DNA from: Buttiauxella selenatireducens
GTDB taxonomy: Bacteria > Pseudomonadota > Gammaproteobacteria > Enterobacterales > Enterobacteriaceae
Direction of reading: 5' to 3'
DNA length: 64,000 nucleotides
Assembly (NCBI RefSeq): GCF_031432975.1
Contig: NZ_CP133838.1
Span: 2,418,001-2,482,000 of the forward strand
Shown here: positions 54,309 to 62,903 of the stretch, in pieces
How the letters are laid out: every line of letters starts with the position of its first letter
Position numbering within the stretch: position 1 is the stretch's first letter
Position numbers and translations under genes: made by a program
The notes under the pieces: generated by a model
Told to the model about the DNA's origin: nothing
What the model saw: the letters and a program-made list of their open reading frames with translations, nothing else
Database searches by the model: none

Positions 54309-54611
54309 TTCTTACCTCCATCCATATGAAATTTCGATAATTGCGTAAATCTGTCTGGTGACACCACCAGTGCATTTACACGCTGTCTACACTAAAAAAA
54401 TGTCCGGTTATGGTATCGCAGGTGCGTGCTCTCTGGTGCTTCGAAGTCGTGCTTTACTGCGCTGTATATCACAACCTGGTGAAATTTCCTGTTGCCAGCA
54501 TGCTTGCCATATTTGCGCAGACTATTGTTTTTCTACGGGGAATTTTTTTGCACTTTCGGCACTGATTCTTCATAGCGTGCCGCCTTTACCTCTCAGACAG
54601 GAGTAGCAGCA
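54309..54611. other. 303-base region upstream of ydcS
   Basis: No gene supported; a short open frame inside has no ribosome binding site before a convincing start. The region should carry the ydcS promoter, but I find no strong sigma70, sigma54 or regulator motif. CAGGAG precedes the ydcS ATG. Confidence 0.4.
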
Positions 54612-55757
54612 ATGCGTACAAAACAGGCTATTTGGTCTCTTTCCACACTCTGTTTGACCGTGCTTTCAGCACAGGCGGCAGGGCTTCCGGACAAACTCGG
54701 TGCCGGAGAAGGGCAACTCGATATTATTGCCTGGCCGGGTTACATCGAGCGCGGCGATACCGACAAAGCGTATAACTGGGTAACGGATTTCGAAAAAGAA
54801 ACCGGCTGTAAGGTCAACGTTAAAACTGCCGCCACGTCTGACGAAATGGTCAGCTTGATGGCGAAGGGCGGTTATGACCTGGTTACCGCATCGGGTGATG
54901 CTTCGTTACGCCTGATTATGGGCAAACGCGTGCAGCCGATTAACACTGCATTGATCCCAAACTGGAAAAACGTCGATCCTCGTCTGGTGAAAGGCTCGTG
55001 GTTTAACGTCGATGGCAAAGTGTACGGCACGCCGTATCAGTGGGGGCCAAACCTGCTGATGTACAACACCAAAACCTTCCCAACTCCACCAGACAGCTGG
55101 AGTGTGGTGTTCGTCAAACAAAATTTACCTGACGGTAAAACCAACCAGGGCCGCGTACAGGCCTATGACGGGCCAATCTATATCGCCGATGCCGCGTTGT
55201 TTGTGAAAGCCACACAGCCGCAACTGGGCATTGACGACCCCTATCAATTGACGGAAGAACAGTATCAGGCGGTGCTGAAAGTGTTGCGCGATCAACACGG
55301 CCTGATTCACCGCTACTGGCATGACACCACCGTTCAAATGAGCGACTTCAAAAACGAAGGTGTGGTGGCGTCCAGCGCCTGGCCGTATCAGGCCAACGCC
55401 CTGAAAGGTGAAGGCCAGCCGATTGGTACGGTATTCCCAAAAGAGGGGGTCACAGGCTGGGCGGATACCACCATGCTCCACGCTGAGGCCAAACACATGA
55501 ACTGTGCCTACAAGTGGATGAACCACTCGCTGACCCCGAAAGTTCAGGGTGATGTGGCGGCGTGGTTTGGCTCTCTGCCAGCGGTGGTTGAAGGGTGTAA
55601 AGCCAGTACGTTACTGGGCGACAAAGGCTGCGAAACCAACGGCTTTAATTACTTCGATAAGATCGTGTTCTGGAAAACTCCGGTAGCAGAAGGCGGGAAA
55701 TTTGTGCCGTACAGTCGCTGGACCCAGGATTACATCGCCATTATGGGTGGCCGTTAA
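54612..55757 (+). CDS. ydcS: ABC transporter periplasmic binding protein YdcS
   Basis: 381 residues, family 1/spermidine-putrescine type binding protein. The signal peptide ends near residue 22 (TVLSAQA). Conserved parts: GQLDIIAWPGYIERGDTDKA, KVNVKTAATSDEMVSLM and VYGTPYQWGPNLLMYNTKTF. In E. coli YdcS is linked to putrescine uptake and has polyhydroxybutyrate synthase activity. First gene of ydcSTUV-patD. AGGAG is well placed before the ATG. Confidence 0.93.
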   Translation: MRTKQAIWSLSTLCLTVLSAQAAGLPDKLGAGEGQLDIIAWPGYIERGDTDKAYNWVTDFEKETGCKVNVKTAATSDEMVSLMAKGGYDLVTASGDASLRLIMGKRVQPINTALIPNWKNVDPRLVKGSWFNVDGKVYGTPYQWGPNLLMYNTKTFPTPPDSWSVVFVKQNLPDGKTNQGRVQAYDGPIYIADAALFVKATQPQLGIDDPYQLTEEQYQAVLKVLRDQHGLIHRYWHDTTVQMSDFKNEGVVASSAWPYQANALKGEGQPIGTVFPKEGVTGWADTTMLHAEAKHMNCAYKWMNHSLTPKVQGDVAAWFGSLPAVVEGCKASTLLGDKGCETNGFNYFDKIVFWKTPVAEGGKFVPYSRWTQDYIAIMGGR

Positions 55758-55770
55758 GCCTGGAGGAGTT

Positions 55771-56796
55771 ATGTCGTACGCTGTGCAGTTTCATAATGTC
55801 TCGCGCCTTTACGGTGAAGTACGCGCCGTCGATAACGTCTCGATTGATATTGAAGACGGTGAGTTTTTCTCCATGCTCGGGCCATCTGGCTCGGGCAAAA
55901 CCACCTGCTTACGCTTGATCGCCGGTTTCGAACAGGTCTCTTCCGGCGAAATCGCGATTTTTGGCAAGCCGGCACAAGACGTGCCGCCTTATCAACGCGA
56001 CGTCAACACCGTTTTCCAGGATTACGCACTGTTCCCGCATATGACGGTGCTGGAAAACGTCGCATACGGGTTGATGGTGAAAGGTGTGGATAAAAAAACG
56101 CGGCTCGCCAAAGCGCAGGAAGCGCTTGAGCGCGTGGCACTGGGTTTTGTTCATGCCCGCAAACCATCACAGCTTTCAGGGGGGCAGCGTCAGCGTGTGG
56201 CGTTAGCCCGCGCACTGGTAAATCGCCCACGCGTGTTGTTGCTCGATGAACCCCTTGGCGCGTTGGATCTCAAACTTCGCGAGCAGATGCAGGGCGAGCT
56301 GAAAAACCTCCAGCGCGAGCTGGGCATCACCTTTATTTTCGTCACGCATGACCAAAGTGAAGCGTTGTCGATGTCCGATCGTGTGGCGGTATTCAATAAC
56401 GGACGTATTGAGCAGGTTGATACACCACGCCAGCTTTATATGAAGCCGCGCACCGCGTTTGTGGCGAGCTTCGTTGGCACCTCAAACGTGCTGCAACCTG
56501 CGCTTTCCGGGAAAGTATGCGGGGAGGAAACGTTATTTTCCCTGCGCCCTGAACATATCGTTCTGAGTGATGAACCGAGCCACAGTAACGAAATCCGTGT
56601 TAACGGCATGATCCAGGAAATCCACTATCAAGGCGCGGCGACGCGATTTGAACTGCGCCTTGCCGGTGGTGAAAAGCTGTTGGTCAGTGAGGCGAATCCG
56701 CAACGTGTTATCAGCGAAGAACGCTATCAAATCGGCCAGCAGGTCACCGCAGTTTGGCCCCGTGCGGCGATGGTTGCACTGCAGGGGGAAGGATGA
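55771..56796 (+). CDS. ydcT: ABC transporter ATPase YdcT
   Basis: 341 residues with Walker A GPSGSGKTT, signature LSGGQRQR, Walker B LLLDEPLGALD and the H-loop VTHDQSEA, followed by a TOBE-type C-terminal domain. It energises the YdcUV permease. ATG 55771 follows GGAGGAG; the frame entering from 55702 overlaps ydcS and is rejected. 13 bases separate it from ydcS. Confidence 0.93.
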   Translation: MSYAVQFHNVSRLYGEVRAVDNVSIDIEDGEFFSMLGPSGSGKTTCLRLIAGFEQVSSGEIAIFGKPAQDVPPYQRDVNTVFQDYALFPHMTVLENVAYGLMVKGVDKKTRLAKAQEALERVALGFVHARKPSQLSGGQRQRVALARALVNRPRVLLLDEPLGALDLKLREQMQGELKNLQRELGITFIFVTHDQSEALSMSDRVAVFNNGRIEQVDTPRQLYMKPRTAFVASFVGTSNVLQPALSGKVCGEETLFSLRPEHIVLSDEPSHSNEIRVNGMIQEIHYQGAATRFELRLAGGEKLLVSEANPQRVISEERYQIGQQVTAVWPRAAMVALQGEG

Positions 56797-56797
56797 A

Positions 56798-57742
56798 ATG
56801 GATATGAGTCTTCCTGCCTCCCACACTGACAACCGCCTGATGCGGCGCGTTGCCACGTTCTTGTGGCAACGCCCGGGATTCTGGCTGGCCTTATTATTGT
56901 TGCCGCCACTGCTGTGGTTTGGCGTCATTTACCTTGGCTCATTACTGACGCTGCTGTGGCAAGGGTTTTACACCTTCGATGATTTCACGATGTCGGTCAC
57001 GCCGGATCTGACGTTCGCAAACATTGCAGCGCTGTTTAACCCGGCGAATTACGACATCATCCTGCGCACCCTGACAATGGCGATTGCGGTAACGCTCGCC
57101 AGTGCGGTGTTGGCGTTTCCGATGGCGTATTTTATGGCGCGCTACACGTCCGGCAAGCTGAAAGCGTTTTTCTATATTGCCGTGATGCTGCCGATGTGGG
57201 CCAGCTACATTGTTAAGGCTTATGCCTGGACATTGCTGCTCTCACGCGACGGTGTGGCGCAATGGTTCCTGCAAAATATGGGGCTGGAGCCGCTGCTAAA
57301 TCTGATGCTGACCATTCCGGCCGTCGGCGGCAATACGCTTTCTACTTCCGGTTTTGGGCGCTTTCTGGTGTTTCTCTACATCTGGCTTCCCTTCATGATT
57401 TTGCCGATTCAGGCTGCACTTGAACGTTTGCCACCGTCATTGTTACAGGCCTCGGCGGATTTGGGTGCGCGTCCGGCTCAAACCTTCCGTCATGTGATTT
57501 TGCCTCTGGCGATCCCGGGTGTGGCTGCCGGTTCGGTGTTTACGTTTTCGCTGACGCTCGGTGATTTTATTGTGCCGCAACTGGTGGGCCCGCCGGGATA
57601 CTTCATTGGCAACATGGTGTATTCCCAACAGGGCGCGATTGGCAATATGCCGATGGCTGCCGCCTTTACGCTGGTGCCGATTGTTCTGATCGCCATTTAT
57701 CTTTCTCTGGTGAAACGACTGGGGGCTTTCGATGCACTCTGA
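56798..57742 (+). CDS. ydcU: ABC transporter permease YdcU
   Basis: 314 residues, PotB-type permease with about six membrane helices and the EAA loop [27 protein letters not shown] precedes ATG 56798; a second ATG two codons later is possible. The open frame from 56648 overlaps ydcT and is rejected. Its end overlaps ydcV by 11 bases. Confidence 0.92.
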   Translation: MDMSLPASHTDNRLMRRVATFLWQRPGFWLALLLLPPLLWFGVIYLGSLLTLLWQGFYTFDDFTMSVTPDLTFANIAALFNPANYDIILRTLTMAIAVTLASAVLAFPMAYFMARYTSGKLKAFFYIAVMLPMWASYIVKAYAWTLLLSRDGVAQWFLQNMGLEPLLNLMLTIPAVGGNTLSTSGFGRFLVFLYIWLPFMILPIQAALERLPPSLLQASADLGARPAQTFRHVILPLAIPGVAAGSVFTFSLTLGDFIVPQLVGPPGYFIGNMVYSQQGAIGNMPMAAAFTLVPIVLIAIYLSLVKRLGAFDAL

Positions 57743-58538
57743 ACGCGCACCGTTTTTACTCAAAGTGGCGGCCTGGGGCGGGGTCATCTTCCTGCATTTC
57801 CCGCTGCTGATTATTGCGCTTTACGCGTTTAACACCGAGGAAGCGGCTTTTAGTTTTCCTCCCAAAGGGCTGACGCTGCACTGGTTCAGCGTGGCGGCGT
57901 CGCGAGGGGATATTCTCGATGCTGTGACGTTGTCACTTAAAATCGCCGCGCTGGCAACTATACTTGCGTTGATACTTGGCACACTTGCCGCCGCAGCATT
58001 ATGGCGACGCGAATTCTTTGGCAAAAATGCCATCTCATTGCTGCTGCTGTTACCCATCGCATTACCGGGAATCATTACGGGTATCGCGTTATTAACGGCG
58101 TTCAAGATGATGAACTTTGAGCCAGGTTTTCTGACCATTGTGGTCGGCCATGCCACATTTTGCGTCGTGATTGTGTTTAACAACGTCATCGCCCGTTTCC
58201 GTCGAACCTCATACAGCTTGATTGAAGCGTCGATGGATTTGGGGGCCGACGGCTGGCAGACCTTCCGCTACGTCATTTTACCCAATCTGGGGTCGGCGTT
58301 ATTAGCCGGGGGCATGCTGGCGTTCGCGCTGTCATTTGATGAAATTATTGTCACCACCTTTACGGCCGGGCATGAGCGCACGCTGCCGTTGTGGTTACTC
58401 AATCAACTTGGGCGGCCTCGTGAAGTTCCGGTCACCAATGTGGTGGCATTAATGGTGATGCTGATGACCACCATTCCGATTCTAGGGGCGTACTGGCTGA
58501 GCCGTGGCGGCGATGAAGTTGCGGGCAGCGGTAAATAA
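57732..58538 (+). CDS. ydcV: ABC transporter permease YdcV
   Basis: 268 residues, PotC-type permease; EAA loop [19 protein letters not shown], with six hydrophobic segments. The C-terminal tail [11 protein letters not shown] is cytoplasmic. Coupled to ydcU by overlap; patD follows after 18 bases. Confidence 0.92.
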   Translation: MHSERAPFLLKVAAWGGVIFLHFPLLIIALYAFNTEEAAFSFPPKGLTLHWFSVAASRGDILDAVTLSLKIAALATILALILGTLAAAALWRREFFGKNAISLLLLLPIALPGIITGIALLTAFKMMNFEPGFLTIVVGHATFCVVIVFNNVIARFRRTSYSLIEASMDLGADGWQTFRYVILPNLGSALLAGGMLAFALSFDEIIVTTFTAGHERTLPLWLLNQLGRPREVPVTNVVALMVMLMTTIPILGAYWLSRGGDEVAGSGK

Positions 58539-58556
58539 CGTTGAGAAGGTATCACT

Positions 58557-59981
58557 ATGCAAAACAAACTATTAATTAACGGCCAATTAGTGGACGGCCA
58601 GGGCGAGAAATTGCCGGTCTACAATCCGGCAACGGGAGAAGTGCTGCTCGAGATTGCCGAAGCCACGCCGGGCCAGGTTAATGACGCGGTACTGGCTGCG
58701 GATAACGCATTCGCCACTTGGGGACAAACCACACCGAAAGAGCGTGCGGAACATCTGCTAAAACTGGCTGACGTTATCGAACAACATAGTGACGTGTTTG
58801 CTCGTCTTGAATCCCTTAACTGCGGTAAGCCTTTCCATTGCGTGTTGAATGATGAAATTCCAGCGGTAGTGGATGTGTTCCGCTTTTTTGCGGGTGCAAG
58901 CCGTTGCCTGAATGGGCTGGCGGCGGGTGAATATCTCAGTGGCCATACGTCGATGATCCGTCGTGATCCCGTAGGCGTAGTGGCGTCTATCGCTCCGTGG
59001 AACTACCCGTTGATGATGGCGGCCTGGAAACTCGGCCCGGCACTTGCCGCCGGGAACTGCGTGGTTATCAAACCGTCCGAAATCACGCCTCTTACGGCCT
59101 TTAAACTCGCGGAACTGGCGAAGGATATTTTCCCTGCGGGTGTGGTGAACGTGCTGTTTGGGCGCGGGCAGACGGTTGGCGATGTGCTGACCGGTCACAC
59201 AAAAGTGCGCATGGTGTCGTTAACCGGCTCGATTGCGACTGGCGAACATATTATCAGCCATACCGCACCGTCGATTAAACGCACCCATATGGAGTTGGGC
59301 GGCAAAGCACCGGTCATTGTCTTTGATGATGCAGACCTTGATGCGGTGGTAGAAGGTGTGCGTACTTTTGGTTATTACAACGCAGGTCAGGACTGTACTG
59401 CGGCATGTCGGATATACGCGCAAAAAGGAATTTACGACAAGCTGGTTGAGAAACTAGGGGAAGCGGTCAGCAGCCTGAAATACGGTGCACCTGAAGAGGA
59501 GTCCACCGAACTCGGGCCGTTGAGCTCTGCCGCACACCTTGAGCGTGTCAGCAACGCGGTGAACGCCGCCAAAGCGCTGCCCCATGTCAAAGTGGTGACC
59601 GGTGGCGCCAAAGTAGAAGGGCCAGGATATTACTTCCAGCCAACGCTGCTTGCGGGTGCGAAGCAGGAAGATGACATCGTGCAGAAAGAGGTGTTTGGCC
59701 CGGTCGTCAGCGTCACGGTGTTTGATGACGAAGAACAGGTGCTGGGCTGGGCTAACGATTCCAGCTACGGCCTGGCGTCTTCTGTCTGGACAAAAGATGT
59801 TGGCCGCGCCCATCGCCTTAGCGCACGTTTACAGTATGGCTGTACGTGGGTGAATACCCATTTCATGCTGGTGAGTGAAATGCCACACGGCGGGCAAAAA
59901 CTGTCGGGTTATGGCAAAGATATGTCGCTGTTCGGCCTGGAAGATTACACCGTGATTCGGCATGTGATGATTAAGCATTAA
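58557..59981 (+). CDS. patD: Gamma-aminobutyraldehyde dehydrogenase
   Basis: 474 residues of the aldehyde dehydrogenase superfamily. Catalytic Cys lies in [11 protein letters not shown] and the general-base Glu in [10 protein letters not shown]; the NAD motif is [11 protein letters not shown]. It oxidises 4-aminobutanal to GABA in putrescine degradation, which explains its linkage to the YdcSTUV polyamine importer. Also called ydcW or prr. Last gene of the operon. Confidence 0.94.
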   Translation: MQNKLLINGQLVDGQGEKLPVYNPATGEVLLEIAEATPGQVNDAVLAADNAFATWGQTTPKERAEHLLKLADVIEQHSDVFARLESLNCGKPFHCVLNDEIPAVVDVFRFFAGASRCLNGLAAGEYLSGHTSMIRRDPVGVVASIAPWNYPLMMAAWKLGPALAAGNCVVIKPSEITPLTAFKLAELAKDIFPAGVVNVLFGRGQTVGDVLTGHTKVRMVSLTGSIATGEHIISHTAPSIKRTHMELGGKAPVIVFDDADLDAVVEGVRTFGYYNAGQDCTAACRIYAQKGIYDKLVEKLGEAVSSLKYGAPEEESTELGPLSSAAHLERVSNAVNAAKALPHVKVVTGGAKVEGPGYYFQPTLLAGAKQEDDIVQKEVFGPVVSVTVFDDEEQVLGWANDSSYGLASSVWTKDVGRAHRLSARLQYGCTWVNTHFMLVSEMPHGGQKLSGYGKDMSLFGLEDYTVIRHVMIKH

Positions 59982-59992
59982 TCGCAATTCAC

Positions 59993-60014
59993 CTCGTCAA
60001 ATGGAGTTGACGGG
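59993..60014 (+). terminator. Inverted repeat after patD
   Basis: CGTCAA / TTGACG arms with a six-base ATGGAG loop, extended by CCT/GGG. No T-run follows. Confidence 0.45.
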
Positions 60015-60200
60015 GGAATCCTCAGACCATTATGTCCATAAATCCATCGCCTATTAAGGCCCCTCCAATGAAATAAACCTATTAGTAATCTTATATTAAG
60101 CCACGCTTAACTCTTCTGAATTCGAGATATTCCACACTTTCCCCGCGCCTATTAGCGGTATAATTTGATGTTTACGTCTTGAGGGATTCAGGAGTGTTCG

Positions 60201-60737
60201 ATGCTAAATAATATACAACCAGGAGGACTACGGCTGCTAACTCCAGGTGAAATTGCCCTGGCAAATTCCCTGTATGGATTTAGCATCTACTACAACCGAG
60301 TGTGGATACATCGGGAAGGCTATCTTCCGATGAATCTTCAACCGGATGACATAGGCATGACGCCGGATGGTGAAATGTGGTTCAGGGGTAAGTATGAAGA
60401 CGATTTCTCAATGCCCAGGAGGTGGGACAGTGTAGAGCAGCGCCATCTTTTCCTGCACGAAATGATGCATGTCTGGCAGAATCAGCATGGTATGTGGGTC
60501 AGAACTCGCGGACTATTTTCACGCTTTGTCGATTATTCTTATAGCCTTGATAAAGATAACCTTAGCGATTATGGCATGGAGCAGCAAGCAAGCATCGTTA
60601 GTGACTATTGGCTTCTAAAAACATACGGATTTAGCAACTACGCGCATCTGATCGAGAGCCGGGACTATAAGCCTGATGAGCCATATTCTGATCTTCTCCA
60701 GAAGTATGAAAAAGTGCTTCGGAATTTCCCTAGATGA
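60201..60737 (+). CDS. HExxH metalloprotease-like putative T6SS toxin
   Basis: 178 residues with the zinc-protease motif HEMMH at 86-90 (Glu87), followed by VWQNQHG. No signal peptide or membrane segment. The short size, the HEMMHVWQ form and the coupled lipoprotein downstream recall the C-terminal metallopeptidase toxin domain of VgrG2b and related stand-alone proteins in Enterobacteriaceae. Such proteins act in the periplasm of the target cell. A strong AGGAG lies six bases before the ATG. Its stop overlaps the next ATG by four bases. Assignment as a toxin is inference. Confidence 0.7.
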   Translation: MLNNIQPGGLRLLTPGEIALANSLYGFSIYYNRVWIHREGYLPMNLQPDDIGMTPDGEMWFRGKYEDDFSMPRRWDSVEQRHLFLHEMMHVWQNQHGMWVRTRGLFSRFVDYSYSLDKDNLSDYGMEQQASIVSDYWLLKTYGFSNYAHLIESRDYKPDEPYSDLLQKYEKVLRNFPR

Positions 60738-61084
60738 GAAAGTTAATTCTCCTGGCCCCACTTGTCGTGTTTCTCACCGGTTGCCCCGGCCGTGATGGTC
60801 TGAAGATGAGCGAGCACAGGCAAGTTTCCGTTGACGGGGATCGCGTCTGCTTTACCGTGGACAAGCAAGATGTATTATCGCGCTACCAGTTAGCCACTAA
60901 TGGACAGGATTACAAGGTACTATTGAGCGCGAATCCGGTACGTCTCTCTTATCCCGATACCTGCTTCACAACCCATCTTGAGGCGGGTGTGACGTATGGG
61001 GTGAGTTATGCCTTAAACGGGAAAAACTATTTCTACACATTCATCATTGATCGTGAAGGCAATGTTTTAGACTTAGGAAAATAG
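60734..61084 (+). CDS. Putative periplasmic immunity lipoprotein
   Basis: 116 residues with a lipoprotein signal (lipobox FLTGC, Cys17) and a beta-rich mature domain holding two cysteines (RVCFTV and DTCFTT), possibly a disulfide. Its ATG overlaps the upstream stop (ATGA), tying its synthesis to that of the HExxH protein. A periplasmic lipoprotein is what would be needed to neutralise a toxin acting in the periplasm. It is similar in form to lipoproteins annotated as T6SS immunity proteins. Confidence 0.7.
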   Translation: MRKLILLAPLVVFLTGCPGRDGLKMSEHRQVSVDGDRVCFTVDKQDVLSRYQLATNGQDYKVLLSANPVRLSYPDTCFTTHLEAGVTYGVSYALNGKNYFYTFIIDREGNVLDLGK

Positions 61085-61114
61085 CCGATGTTATTATCGG
61101 CACATAATAAATAT

Positions 61115-61138
61115 CCACTGGTATAGCCGGTGGTTTTT
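61115..61138 (+). terminator. Terminator of the HExxH-lipoprotein pair
   Basis: CCACTGG / CCGGTGG stem (one G-U pair) with loop TATAG and five T residues, 30 bases after the stop. Confidence 0.8.
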
Positions 61139-61152
61139 CATATGTGCCTATC

Positions 61153-61626
61153 TTAATGATCAAGATACAGATAGTGCATCCAGCTCGTCATTCGCAGTAG
61201 CACCTTACGCATCACAGAAACATGGGTAAAGTGGTCGGAATAGACCGCAACCTGGGCAAAAATACCATCCGGTAACTCATCGACTTGTGCATTTGGCGCA
61301 AGCTCAATGATTGCCAGCACGCCGTCACTTCCAGGGGTTAGCGTCAGTGATTGCAGCGTACCCTGAGCCTGATAAGAACCACCCGGGACGACAGGCAAAA
61401 TAGTCGTGAGTTTTCCTGGGAAAACCTGCCCTGGCAACGCATTAAAGACCACTTCGGCTTCATCACCCGCTTCTAAACGTAACAACGAGTTCTGTCTGAA
61501 TTGTGCAATAATCTGGCGTTTTTGTTTCGGAATAAACACCATTACCGGCCGTAATGGCAGGGCTGCCGCGTATGTCCCTGGGCGGATCAGCACTTGTGTC
61601 ACGTAACCATCACTCGGCGCTACGAC
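61153..61626 (-). pseudogene. yiaV: YiaV-like HlyD-family protein, 5' part lost
   Basis: The frame matches the C-terminal 157 or so residues of E. coli YiaV, a periplasmic membrane-fusion (HlyD-type) protein: [39 protein letters not shown] and [12 protein letters not shown]. Upstream of APSDG (near 61620) similarity stops, and the open frame runs into the antisense strand of the sulfatase remnant. The N-terminal helix and coiled-coil parts (more than half the protein) are missing. The residues up to 61773 in this frame are therefore not a real N-terminus. Confidence 0.85.
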
Positions 61627-61629
61627 GAA

Positions 61630-62829
61630 ATGAAATACGTCGGCCTGTACCATCTGAATGCTTACACTTATGCCGATCCAGAATGGTTCCCGGAAATGGA
61701 CCCTAAGCTGCGTGAAATGTTCAAGAAAGTCACTCGCGGTGCGCTTTCGGGCAAAGCAGGTGAAACACCCCATGAAGATTTCAAAATTAACGGTCAGTAT
61801 GTCAACACTCCTGTCATAGATGGCAAAGAAGGTGTTGTTGGGATTCCTTTCTACGATCGTTACGTTGAAAAAGCCTCAATTGACTATCTGACTGAGAATG
61901 CCAAATCGGATAAGCCGTTCTTTATGAGTATTAACTTCATGAAGAACCACCAGCCTGGCATGCCTGACCCTGACTATAAGGGTAAATCCATGTCGAAGAG
62001 CAAATACGCTGATGGCATTGTCGAAATGGATGCTCGCGTAGGGCACATCATGGACAAAGTCCGTGAGCTGGGGCTGGATAAAAACACACTGGTTGTTTAT
62101 ACCACTGACAATGGCGCCTGGCAGGATGTTTACCCTGATGCGGGTTACACGCCATTCCGTGGAACGAAAGGGACTGTTCGTGAAGGGGGGAATCGTGTGC
62201 CAGCCATCGCATGGATGCCGGGTAAGATTAAAGCTGACGTGCGCAACTTTGACATCGTCGGTGGCCTGGATCTGATGGCAACCTTTGCGAAAGTAGGTGG
62301 TGTTACACTGCCAACGAAAGACCGTGCCGGGCAGCCAATCATCTTTGATAGCTTCGACATCTCTCCTGTACTGTTTGGTACTGGTAAAGATCCGCGCACT
62401 AACTGGTTTTACTTCACCGAAAACGAACTGTCTCCAGGAGCTGTACGCGTAGGAAACTACAAAGCGGTATTCAACCTGCGTGGTGATGACGGCGCGAAAA
62501 CTGGCGGGCTTGCGGTTGATACTAACCTCGGCTGGAAAGGGCCAGAGTCTTATGTTGCCGCTGTACCACAGATTTTCGACCTCTGGCAGGATTCTCAAGA
62601 ACGTTATGACATCTTCATGAATAACTTTAGCGAGCATACCTGGACATTAGTCAGTATTAACGAAGCTGTGCAAGAACTGATGAAAACCTATGTTAAGTAT
62701 CCGCCGCGTAAAGTTCAGAGTGAGGCTTACAACGGCCCAATCACCCTTAGCCAGTACGAGCGTTTCCAGCATGTGCGCGACGCACTGAGCAAGCAAGGAT
62801 TCCAGATGACGATGCCTGCTGGTAACTAA
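61630..62829 (+). pseudogene. Arylsulfatase (AslA-like), N-terminal part lost
   Basis: About 399 residues of the C-terminal portion of a type I sulfatase, from [19 protein letters not shown] to the stop. Visible parts include KPFFMSINFMKNHQPGMPDP, LDKNTLVVYTTDNGAWQD and GYTPFRGTKGTVREGGNRVP. The N-terminal region with the signal peptide, the CxPxR-type formylglycine site and the first metal ligands is absent, so it cannot be active. It meets the yiaV remnant head-on at about 61620-61630. The frame is otherwise open, suggesting the deletion is recent. Confidence 0.85.
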
Positions 62830-62903
62830 GTTCCTTTGATGCAGGGCCTCGCTAAGCTGGTGGGGCCCTTACTGGTTTGAATAAGAGTGTAAGAGTAAAA
62901 GCA

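Noticed and set aside
54358-54606. 82-residue plus-strand frame before ydcS
   Set aside because: No ribosome binding site and no recognisable family; it lies in the expected ydcS promoter region.
54309-54611. Sigma54 promoter for ydcS
   Set aside because: GG and GC elements do not occur at the required 10-base spacing.
61627-61773. First 49 residues of the leftward frame before the YiaV match
   Set aside because: They are antisense to the sulfatase remnant and not part of YiaV; the frame only continues across the deletion junction.
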